From positions 17,306,001 to 17,370,000 of the forward strand of contig CM069607.1 in assembly GCA_035771175.1 (NCBI GenBank): DNA of 64,000 nucleotides, read 5' to 3'. The notes beneath the pieces were generated by a model, which was not told where the DNA came from, ran no database searches, and saw only the letters and a program-made list of their open reading frames with translations. Made by a program: the position numbers and the translations under genes. This stretch comes from Paratinospora sagittata. Lineage: Eukaryota > Streptophyta > Magnoliopsida > Ranunculales > Menispermaceae. Each line of letters starts with the position of its first letter. The first letter of the stretch is position 1. Shown piece after piece: positions 22,819-34,800 of this stretch.

Positions 22819-25800
22819 CTAACATAAATAAGAAAAACAAAAAGACAAATTAGAATCTTGTGCTTCTTTACACTTTTCTTCTCTACACTCAAGCAACAAT
22901 TTCTAGAGTAGAAAACTGCAATGTCAGAAGAATATTTAGAGATATGAGAAAGGGCTTTTCTTTAGTATGTTTCCTTCAAAAGGCGAGACTTAGCGTGTAA
23001 AAATTAAAATTCAAGTATCATAAGCTGTATAGAGTATATTATGAACTACAAAGATCCTAATTAAACTTGACGCAGGTCTATTCAAAACTAGCTTCAAATC
23101 TGTATGCGTGCAAGCTCATATATATATGCGCGCGCATGTGTATGTTTGGTCTATCTATATGCATCTTGGAGGAGAAGATTGGACACATTATGTAAATCAA
23201 ATAGAGAAATGATTAGATGGCATCAGGTAACAACACAGAATGTTGATGCCATACATACTAAATAGACAAACTTCATAGCATTAGTAAGTTTGTCGATACT
23301 GAGATCCTTTTTTATTTTTTGAATTTTCTGGCAACACCAACGTAACCAAAAAAAAAACAAAGGAAAAGTTTCCGTCACAATGTATTATCATTCACTTGAG
23401 GAGAAAAAAATATTCTAAAATGGGTATTCAAAGCGTGACTTGAGACATGAGGTACGCTCAAACTTATGCAATTGGGTATCAAGAGAATTTTGCTTTCATA
23501 GCTAAAATGAATCTATTAAATTATTCTATTTATGATGGACTATTTTGCAATTTTATGGAAAAAATTTCTTTTTTCCCATTTCGATATTCAATAAAGCTAT
23601 ATAAAGTTTACCTAGTGGACAAGACTCTCGTCATTGCAAGGTCTGGGGAAGAGATGATGTACATAGCCCTACCTCCACATTGGAAGGTTGTTTCCAGATT
23701 CAAACCCATGACCTCCAAGTTATAATTGAGCAACCTCAATTGTTGCACCAAGGTCTGCCCTTGGTTCGATAAGTCTATATGATGTTTATAATGTTGGGCA
23801 TGTGTGGACCGAAATATAGGCCACATTGTGAATGGATGAGTTCATAACATGGAATATAAGTTGAGATCTCACCCGCATTAATACCGAGGCCTTTGGGAGT
23901 AAAATCTCATACCTAGGCCTAGAAGTGGTTTAGTTGGGGACAATATCAGTCGAAGTCCATTCAACAAGTAATATCAGAATTGATGATTTGACTGTGATAT
24001 AACACACGTGTAACAAGTGGTATTAAAGCCGATGGTTTGGCTGGGACATGACATACATTCAGCTAGAGTTAGTGTGGGCTCATTGAAGCCCAAACTTTTC
24101 ATGGTGTGTGTGCCAAGATGGAGTGGGCTCATTGGAACCCAACTTGCTCATGTGATGCATGAACCTTGGATTTCGGTCCTAGGTCTTGTTGGATGTCCAA
24201 CATCAACATGGATGAAAAGACATCGTTGCCCCACCTATGCCAACAGTCCCTTCCCCAACATGACACTCTCGTGACTCGAATTCACGAGCCTAATTCTAAT
24301 ACCACACTATCGATGGGCTTGGACCTCAAGTAGCACCAATATTGTCCTCATTTAACCACCTCAGTGTGAAATTTATTCCGAAAGGCCTTACTACTATTGA
24401 GGGGAGAGATCTACACTTATATTTCATACAATGAACTCTTTTCTTTCCGATGTGGGACTATATTTTCAGTCCAACATATAATTGGGTTCCTATTAGAAGA
24501 AGATAGCCATTCCTAAAACAACAGATCTAAAAGATTTTATAAAAGAAAACTTGAAACTTCAATATTGGCCTCTTCTTTAGGTTTTGTCATGACTAATAGA
24601 AAAGAGAATATCATGATAAATATTAGGTACTTCTACATAAAAAATAATAAAAATAAAAAACAAAAAAAATGAGCATAGACACATTTTCCACAAAAAATGT
24701 TGAATTTGAGGAGTCCTTAAAAGAACTGTAGGATAATGAAAACAAAGAACCCAGAAACCAAGCAAGGTTTCAGACTCAATTAAAAGAATAGAGAAGATTG
24801 AAATGCAAATTTCTGCATGAACATAGACCAAATTGTGCAGTATGCGTGGATGCATTTGTCTATGGAACCAAGTTGCACACAACTAGCATTAGCCTAAATG
24901 CATGTTCAAATCATGCTGCATCATTAACTTAAAGAAAATTGATTTCTATTAGAGTGCTGCACGTAAATAAAGCTAATAACTAATTGTTAGAGGTCAAATT
25001 TGGCTGAAAAAAAGGAGTTGTTGGAAGTTTTACAGGTTATGCACAACAAAGAAAACTTTTAATACATTGTATTAAAATAAAAACATAATGAAAAGGGTGT
25101 TGTGATAATTTATTGGAAAACGCTTTTTTATGGCAGTGGTACTAATATCATTGCGATTTGAGATAAAAAATATAGAAAACCCATTTATGCAAGGGTAGGC
25201 ATAAAAACAAAAGTTGATCTTGTAAGCGAAAACTAGGATTCTTTAATCAAAACTATCATAAACTAGTTACCTCTTGAAAAATTAGTAGTATAGGTGCACT
25301 TTCGGAACAGATAGCAAACATCAAATAATTTATCAGGAAGATAAGAAAATTCTCAGAAAACTGATAAATCAACTGTTGCAATGATACCTATAATTAAGGC
25401 CTCTTGATAGATTTGTTGCTAGAACTATTGAAAAAGAATGTGGTACTTGAGCCACACATACATTCAAGGATCGAAACTTCAAATTTTCCCTGGACTCCAT
25501 TTACATAAAATTCAGAATTATTCAATTCGACATCTTTGATAAATATAAGGAATTTGATTTAAATGTGGAAAGATTCGTATTTCTTTCAAGATATGCTTAA
25601 CAAATATGAATTTATAGTTAAAACATAGATAACCTATAAAATACTAGTACAAATGCACGAGCATTGAACGTGATTTTTATTACAAATTAACTAAAATTAA
25701 ATTAAATTTTATTAGAAAGGAAATATGTATGTTTTTCTCTTTTAATATAATCAAAATGGGTAAAATTATTTAAAGATATGGATGAGGGTAAGGAGTAAAA

Positions 25801-28800
25801 ACTTGGGAGTTAGAAGAGTAGAAGAGGAAAAGAAAAGAACTAAAAAGCCTAAAATGAAGGGAATGCGGGCATAACTGAAAAGTAGTTAAACATAAAATTA
25901 CGAATTTATCCCAATTAATAATAAAGTTAAATTTTTAAAAATTAAAATAAGATAAACTTTGCAGGGGCAATTTGGGTAGAAAAAAAAGGCTTTATCGTCA
26001 ACTACCCAAATATTCTCGTTATAATAGTATAGATATGACTTGAAGTAAGATTTGTACTCGCTAATGCAGATTATATGATTAACTCACTACTTTATGACTT
26101 AAATTTTTAATATACGCAGTAGTTTTATGGTTTGATTACATATAGCTTATAAATTGCACGTTCTTTTCTTTATGAACCAATATCAAAGTTCTATAAATCT
26201 TTTTTGTTTTTCTTTTTTTAATCTTTAGTTATTCTTTAGGTATATCTTCTAACAAAAATTCAACTTAGTATTTATTTTTTGTACCACTTTGCATTTAGAA
26301 AGTAAAAATTAGTTCCTTAATGGAATTTAAATTTTTTCATTTACATTTAATTTGTAATTTGATGATTAAAAACCAAAAAAAATCGATGAGACTTCTGAGA
26401 AGTTTGAAGAATTTCTGATTCCATATGGAGGTAATACAAATATGCAATTAGACATGATTATGCATGTGTGAAATTGCATGCTAAATGGATGACTATCCCA
26501 AGAAAGATTAAGTACCTCATTGAACTTAAATAGCAGAGGGCGTGAATCTCTCTCCAATGTTGCAGCTTTCTGCAATGGTTTATCAGAATCTAGAGAACCT
26601 TTGCCACCCAGCTTTCTGAACCTGAATTCCAAAAAATGAAATAAAAAAAAAATTCAGAAATGGGAAATTCATTCCAATAAATCCACCTCCTGAAGAATAA
26701 AATGCTTATCCTCAAATTAAATGCACTAAAAATACAAAACAAAATAGGAAACAAAAGCAACCATAACAGCAATCCACAGATACACCATCTGTTTTGCCAA
26801 GTAAGAAAGGGGCTCACTGACACGCATGGTTAAGATAACCATACGAAACTAGTAAGGAAGGCCAGATCAAAACCTGTCAAAGAAACAAGAGGAACCACCA
26901 GAACGCTTCTTTGCAACTCCTGAAGCATTTTCTTTTGTACTGACTAAAGATCCTCCATTGGAATCTGACATGCTTGTGGAAATGTCTGCAGGCCTATGTC
27001 TCAAGTTCAACTTATCCTCAGCAACTTCACATCTTTGGTGTGAAAAAGTAGTTTTAGTATTTGTTTCAGACAAGGCTGCTTTTCCATTCTTCCCAAACAA
27101 AGCCTCATATTCCACTTTACTTGTATCAATTGAAGATACAAGTCTATCACTGCTTTCCAGATGAATCTTTCGCCTTTCAACCTGAAAAATTAACTCTTTG
27201 CTAAGGACCAACTCACAATAACAAATAAGAGGGTATAATATAAAGTAGAGGCTTGGCGGTGTGCTTGGTGGTTACGTGGTCCCTATGGAAGGAGAGGAAT
27301 AAAGAGGTGTTTGATGGGGAATTGCTTTCAGCCGCAAAAGTGGGGGAGAATTCTCAACTATTAGCGTCATTTTGGGTTGTCAATAGCAATTTGTTAAAGG
27401 GCTACTCTCTAGGGGATTGGCTTAGAGGGTGGGGCAATTTTGTATCATTGTAGTGGGGTCCTGATTGGCCCACGTTGTACAGTCTAATTGTACTCTTTCT
27501 TAGCATTTATATATATATACACGATTACCTTGTTTCTTTTTAAAAAAATGTATATAAAGTAGAGGCTAAAGAGGGTCACAGATTTGGACATAGTGGTCTC
27601 AAAAATGTCAGCAACATGAATCTATTAAACTTAGCATCTCCATGATGTATTGCTACAAATTTTACTGCACTCTATGACATGGACATAAAACCCAAAAAAA
27701 AGACGAATAATATGTGACAAACAGAATAACAAACGATGATAGAACATAACAAATACAAAAGCAGAACCAGAAAGAAGGTTTAAGTTGGTATATGAGGAAA
27801 GTCAGAAGTTGAAGAACATGAAAGAAGAGGAAAAGATTTTCAACTGTATTTGTGCATAATGATAGATGCCTTAACTAAACAAATGTGACAGGGCATGGCA
27901 ACAGTCAGGGTAGACCATGATTCATATAACTCATGAAACCACTTGGACAACACAAATAGCCACACCGACTAAAAAAAAACGGTTATCTTTTCTGTCATCA
28001 TCCTTCTTCAGAAGCCAATATCTGTGCTTCACAAATACTATTCTTGATAACCTTACCAGAAATGTTTGTCTAACATGAAATTCAAACATTTTGAATATCC
28101 ATTGCTTCAGGTATTGGTATTGAACTTGGGTACATATGTAGAGGTTAAACTTGTTCATTATAAAATTCTGGAGTACGGGGACTCGGCTAAAAAGTGTTCA
28201 AAAATTTGGATCCAAGTAATTGGACAAGGTTATGTTCATTACTAAGCATATATTCTATCTTTTTCTCTCCATTTTATTTTTTTGATCTCTTATTAACCTT
28301 TTTTCCTTACTTAAGAGAATTGTCACATATTAGTCATTCTCTTCTTTTCTACTTTCTCCTGTTTCTTCGGAGAATCTGCGTGGTAGTATTCCAAATCTGA
28401 AGTAACGGACACATATGCTACACCCATGTTAGTATCATGAAGTGTCGACACAGGTACGTTGGACTAAATTAAGGAGTTCGGCTAACGTAGTAGTGAGTAT
28501 ATGCAAAATCATCAATTGAGCACTAAAGAAACAACAAAAAACGACAAACGCACCTCATGCACCAAGACTTGTTTCATTGCTAATGAGAGTCCAAAATGTT
28601 CAGAAGTGTGGCTCTGATTCAAACCCAAGGAAAATTTTTCATCAGATCAGTGACATCAGATGCTTTTGATAACATAACAAGCAGTACATACCTTAAAGTT
28701 GACGAATTCATCAATGGGGGGATCCAGAACAAGTGTTGATGCATCCAAACCTGCTTCATATTTTGGGACACTAGGTGAAGGCCCAGGTTTTGCATTTTTA

Positions 28801-31800
28801 TATCTGACAGAGTATTCAGTCATTGTTTCAACTAATTGAACCAGGTCATGCTTCTCTCCTTCTGACTGCAAATGCAATGCCACCTGGAAAAAAGACAAGA
28901 AAACGTCATGCTAACTAGATGGAGAAGCAAACAATATGAAGTTGAGTTTTTCAGTTAAGAAATTAATGTGTTCCATCAAGGAAAAGATAATTTGATATGC
29001 ATAAAACATAACAGAAGATAATTTGATATGCATAAAACATAACAGACAAATGAAGTTTTTCTACAGTGGTAATGCTATTGAATGTAGCTTGATCTGTTGA
29101 TGCATTTGATCAATGATCCCTATACTAACAGCAACAAGATAAATCCTGTTACAAGATGATTCCAAGCACTTCGCAAACTTATTGTATTAGTTGTTTTACC
29201 GCTTCTCCATTATCAGCTTTCAATACTCAACTAAGTCTTTTCCCAGCTATGCGGTGCAAGGTTGGCTAAGTGATTCTTCTTCCTCCACCCACTCAATCAG
29301 GGGCTAAATCTACACTTAAAACAAGTAATTATATCTTTCTTAATTATTTCTATCCATGTTATTTTAGGTCTTCCTCTCCTATATCGTTACCAGGATTGTT
29401 AATAGGTCACTCTCTCTAACTAGCATATCCAAAGGTTTCATTGTATGTGTTAGAAACCATTTAGAAGTTATAGTTGTTAGATAATTGCCCAACCATGTAT
29501 ATCAAGTGAAGATAGATAGATATTAACACTCCTCCTTGTTGAACCAATTATCCTCATGTCCTTTACGAGAATATGTCCCTATTATGAAAGATTTTGATGA
29601 TTACAAAACTACATTATGTTTATGATATTACTGCACATGTGGCACATCTAATCTCACTTGAAGGTTTCAAATATTCAATGATGCATGGCGAACGTATTAA
29701 AAGATCTTCTTGAAGACCATGATCGTTTGAAGATGTTTAGTTGTATGATTAGATTATGATAGGTTGTAGGACTTTCTTTGTCATTCAGCAATATGCATGC
29801 CTGCATGTTTTAATCAATCGGTTGCATATTCGATTCAATCCGGCTACATAGTGTTTTATCAAGCTTTAATCGAGAAATCAAAAACCGTTTTTATAAAGTC
29901 TTTCAGGACGCTAATGTTTTAGCAGCGCCCTCTTGGACTTGATGAGTCGGGACGCTTATAAAATATTAGGAAGCTTAAGGTTGAATTGAACTGATTAATA
30001 AGAACGCTTACTTGTTAGTAGTAACCTTTCTTTTTATCAACCTTTTGAGAATGTCAAGACGCTGACTTAGTTTCAGCTCGCTAAAAGTTCTTTTTGTCTT
30101 TAAGTGATTTCTACCTTTAAGGACGTTGATAAGTTATAAGTTGAATAAATTATCAGGACACTACTTGTGTAGGAGCGCCCTCATCTTTAGAATCAACTTA
30201 AATAACTTTCAGGACGCTTACCGTCCGTCAGCGCACTTAACATTGTTTTAAAATTGTTTTTAATAGTTCAGGACGCTTACTCTTGAGTAGCGCCCTCGTG
30301 TGTAAAAATGTTTTAAAACAAAGCAGGACGCTTACTGCGAAGTAGCGCCCTCACGATTTGAGTCGTTCAATTGTCAAAGTAAGTTAGGACGCTTACTATT
30401 CAGTAGAGCCCTCACTTCATTATTCAGTACGACGTTGATGTTCTATGAGCGCCCTCAAAGGAACAAAACGAATGAAAAGATATTTTTGTTGTTCTGACAT
30501 TACTGCTATTTCTGTTAACTTTTTCAAAAATGTACGAATACTTTTTCAGAACTTGTACAACTTTTTCAGAACTTTTTAAACATTATAAAACCTTGTCAGA
30601 ACATTCCTTTTTCATAAAAGGATCAGATGATTCAAGTGTTATCGTCGTAATATGCATTGAGCTGAATCGATCCATTTCGGAAAAGAATGTTAACGTTATA
30701 TTTGAAATAACCTAGAGCGCCAAAATCATCAAGTCCATTGCGCCTTTGTTATTCCTATATATACGTGTTGCCTTAGAGCAGAAAAACTACTAATGAAATA
30801 CGAAGCTGATATTCATTCAAAACGTATTAAGAGTTTTCGTTTTTGCTGTACACTTTTTGAAAGTTAGTCTTCTTTCACTTGCGCTTACAATCTTTTGAAA
30901 GATAAACTTAAAGTCTTCTAGGTTGATTGATCTTCATCGTCATTATTTTGAAAACCCACTGAAGAAGACAAAAGCTCTTTGAACCTGCTTTCAGCATAAA
31001 CTTCATCATACATATTTTGCTGAATCTGTGATCACAGAAGGTTCAATCCAAAGCTTTGTAAGTCTCACTTTGATTCTGAGTAAAGGAAATCATATTTTAT
31101 CTTGTATTTAGTTTGTAGTGACTGGTAAGTCACTAAGTTAGAGCAAGTGTTGCTCAAAGTTGTAAACGGTCTTCTCACACTCGTAAGTTGAGAATAGGTT
31201 CTCTCTCACCTGTAAGTAGAGAATAGGTCCTCTCACACCCGCAAGTTGAGAAACAGTCCTCTCACACCCGTAAGTTGAGAAAGTGTACCGGTTTGATCTT
31301 CACCCGTAAGAAGGTCCATAGTGAAGTTTGAACAAATCCTAACTGAGGAGGTTAGGTAGTGGATGTAGGGGCGGCCGAACCACTATAAATCTTGCTTGCA
31401 TTGTCTCATTTACATTTGCTGTATTTGATTGCTATACTTTGTTTAATCTGCTTTCATTATTCCGCACAATTTTAAGAAAGGTTAAAATCTGCTAAGTGTC
31501 CAATTCACCCCCCTCTTGGACATATCTTGGCCAACACCCCTCACGTGCATGATGGCATGTAAACTTAATTTATAATGGGGAGGAGAGATGATTAATGAGA
31601 TAAACAAGCAAATATGCTTGCGAGGAGGTTTGAACACGAGACCTCCAGAATAAAACTGCTCTGATACCATGTTAGAAACCACTTACTCTAGAAGCTATAG
31701 TTGTTAGATAAGGGCCCAACTATGTATATCAAGCGAAGATAGATAGATATTAACAATATGTAATGGATAGGCCTTAGTCCCAACTAGTTTCGATACAATC

Positions 31801-34800
31801 CCCATCTTAACCACCTTTAGGCCCAAGCATGGGGTTTTACTCCAAAAGGCCTTGGTACTAATGAGGTCGTCCCAATTTATACTCCATGTGATGAATTTAC
31901 CCATATCAATTGTAGGACTATTTTTCGAGTCTACACATACCTAACAAATGTCCATCTTGGAACGATATCCAACATTACGATCACACATCACATGACTCAT
32001 ATCTAATCATCTCCACGAACCATCTACGACTACATAAGCACCTATTTGTTCTCCACCTTGGAATACACTGTCTATCTGTCGCTATCATCTCGAGGAACCA
32101 ACTTAGACACATGTGCAACCATGTGTGCTCTACCTTCTCATACAAGCGCGATGTCCCAATCGAATCAGTTGCTTTGATACCACTTATTTGATGGGCCTTG
32201 ATCTCAACTAATACCAATATTACCCCATCTTAACCACCTTAGGGCCCAGGTGTGAAGTTTTACTCCAAAAGGCCTTAATAATAAAGAGGGTTAGATCTCA
32301 ATTTATTTTCCATGTGATGAGCTCGTCCATAGATGATGTACGACTATTATTTCGATCCACATACCCAACAGGTTTGTGCCAATCTCAAACCACCTTAATT
32401 GATTTTCTCACATTTTATCTCCAATTGGACCTACGATTACCACTTCTTGAGTAATACTCGTTTCTAATTTTATCATTTGATGTTTTACCAAATATATATC
32501 TTAGTATACACATTTCCATTATATTTAGTTTGTTCACGTGTTGTTTCTTTATTTCCCAACATTTTGTTCCATAAAGAATGGCTAGCATAATTGCGGACTC
32601 CTAAAATTTTTCTTTCTACTTTAATGGGATGTGTTGATCATATTATTTTCTAGAAGCACTCCTCCACTTAACCTATCCAGCATTAACTCTATATTTCACA
32701 TCCTCACCTATTTCTCCTTCTTGATGGATAATAGATCCAACACACCTAAAATTTCCACTCCTTGATGTCTCTTAGCTTTCAATCTTTATTATTTCTTTAT
32801 ATGTACTTCTACTTGTAATAAAATCACATTAAATGTATTTAGTTTTACTCCTACTAATCTTAAACCCTTTAGATTCCAAAGCCTCTCTCCAAATCTTTAG
32901 AGTAGCATTTACTCCAAAATTAGTTTCATCAATCAACACTATATCATCAACATTAACAAAATAAATAAACCACGAAATATCTTCTTGAATATGTTTAATC
33001 ATTCATTTGTAACTAACATGAAAAGGTAAGGGTAGCTCATCTCCATTATCATGATTCAAGATGGACAAACCTAGTTTTCTATCAATATTGTCAAGAATCT
33101 CATTGAACAGGTAATGTATGCTATAGGCCTACATTTTGTGATAACCAAGGTTTTGTCATTTTGGTGAATTTCTGTGGATAGGGACAAAGTGGACTCAATC
33201 CACATAATAATATATCTAGATTGATCGCATCAGTAGGAATTATGATTATTGTCTTTGCTAAATGGGTCAGCTCATGCAATTTATCACTAGGCTATAGTTT
33301 TAGGGATTGGTTGTATAATTGGAATTCTATTTTGGAAACTTTGTAACCATGCACTATCCAAATGGGACATATCGTCCCTTTGCTTTATTATATATATATA
33401 ATAAATATCATGTTTCTTGTCAAAAAAAAAGTTGAGAGAACTAGATTAAGTAGCTTTATAGCCAGACCCATAAATCTTCTGACGAACTAATCGAACAAAA
33501 ATAGGAGTTGTTAATTAGCTTCTGAAACTACTAAGTTGTACTTGGTAAATTAACCACACATAATTTAATGGAGTTCCTTAAGAATCTTGGACCCTAAACC
33601 ATGCGATAAAAAATTATGAGCTCATTCTTAACTAGAACCAAATAGAAAAAAGAAAACACAATAGGAGAGATAGTGAAAAAAGAATGGGAAAACAATGGAA
33701 TGGAAAGAAAGAAAAAAAGAGAGGAAGGAATGCAAAAAGAAGGAAAAGGAGATTTTTAATATCACAATAGATTGGTAGACCAATTTGACCTTCAACGCTC
33801 TTCATTATTAAATAATTTCTTGATTCTTCTCAATTCTTTCCTCAAGTTTTAGATTTTGTAAAGGTTAAGTTATAAAGAAAAGGTGAAAAATATTAATTCC
33901 AACTGTGAAATTAGCTCTAAATTAAGTTTTAAAGGGATCTTAAGAACTAACCTTAAGTCTATGAATGATCAAAGTTCCATATCCTTGAAGTGCCTAGCTA
34001 GAACTTAGTAGAGCCATTCATCCATCGTTTCTCAATTGAAGGACTAGTGGCAAGGGACACATTTCATCTGATTAAAAATAAGTATATTACAAGTCACAAC
34101 TCATTAGAATTTGAGATAAATTTGGAGTTCATAAGATTATAATGTGATTGAATTTTTGGATAAAATCTTTTTTATTTTAAATCTCAAACCCTAAAAAATA
34201 ATTAACCAAAATATACTCCAGCGAGGAAAAAAGAGATAAATGGCAACTATAAATAAGGACTCTAATGTAGCATGTGTTATTTCATCTCCCAAATTTTATC
34301 AATGTCATCATTATAGAAATTATGATTAATTAGAATGTTATTTTTATTTCCTTGTTAAAGTTATTTTCTTTTATTTGATCTCTATTTTTAGTGGAAATTT
34401 AGCTTGAGTCTTTAGCAATCAAGTTCAATTACGTTATTGAGTTCAAGTATATTAAGTTTCCTAGTTTAGGTGATTGCCATTTCTAAAAATACAAGATTAA
34501 TTGTAAGATAGAACGCACAGTTAAATGAATTGAATCATTTATTATGTGCTTAACTCCTTCCCCTCTCATGCTCGCCATTATTCGGCATCCCAACCCAATC
34601 ACAATAAATAATCTTTGTAATTAGTGCCTCCTCTCCTCTTTTGCAGCTTGTTTACCTCTTCCTCCCTCTTCTAACCTTCCTATTTTGTTCTCAATCCTGG
34701 CATCCTGCAAGTGATTCTCTCCTCCAATCTTTCTCTAATCTTGACTCCATTGTTTCCAGCAACCAATAACACCATCCGCAGTCGACACAAGATATTACTA

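Larger units (their letters stand above)
29537..31536 (+). mobile_element. Sirevirus-type solo LTR (copy C), 2.0 kb
   Basis: Starts TGTTGAACCAATTATCC, ends TCTTGGACATATCTTGGCCAACA. Flanks are CTCCT (29532-29536) and CCCCT (31537-31541). Joining them restores CACTCCCCTCACGTGC, seen in the intact SMART copy at 50222-50240. It is the most complete LTR copy: palindrome cluster 29904-30456, stem 31117-31134, hairpin array 31172-31316, CCTAAC/GTTAGG stem 31338-31356, AGTGG/CCACT pair before ATAAAT. It is antisense to CTF18. Confidence 0.9.
29448..31755 (-). mobile_element. SMART/TRIM element with 80-86-bp LTRs, split by a Sirevirus solo LTR
   Basis: Minus-strand 5' LTR (31755 to 31670) starts TGTTAATATC and ends GGTTTCTAACA, immediately followed by the primer site TGGTATCAGAGC. 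A 3' LTR of the same sequence (29528 to 29448) follows a GTGAGGGGAG purine tract. Flanks GTATG (29443-29447) and ATATG (31756-31760) look like a 5-bp duplication with one change. The internal region is only about 130 bp and non-coding. The element is split by the solo LTR at 29537-31536. Confidence 0.8.

Noticed and set aside
23447..23725. 92-codon plus-strand ORF
   Set aside because: Its second half is the reverse of an Au SINE and the first half is AT-rich; no protein family fits.
31560..31690. tRNA-like A and B boxes suggesting a SINE
   Set aside because: TGGTATCAGAGC is the primer site directly after a 86-bp LTR, and matching LTRs with a purine tract and 5-bp duplication flank the unit, so it is a SMART element.
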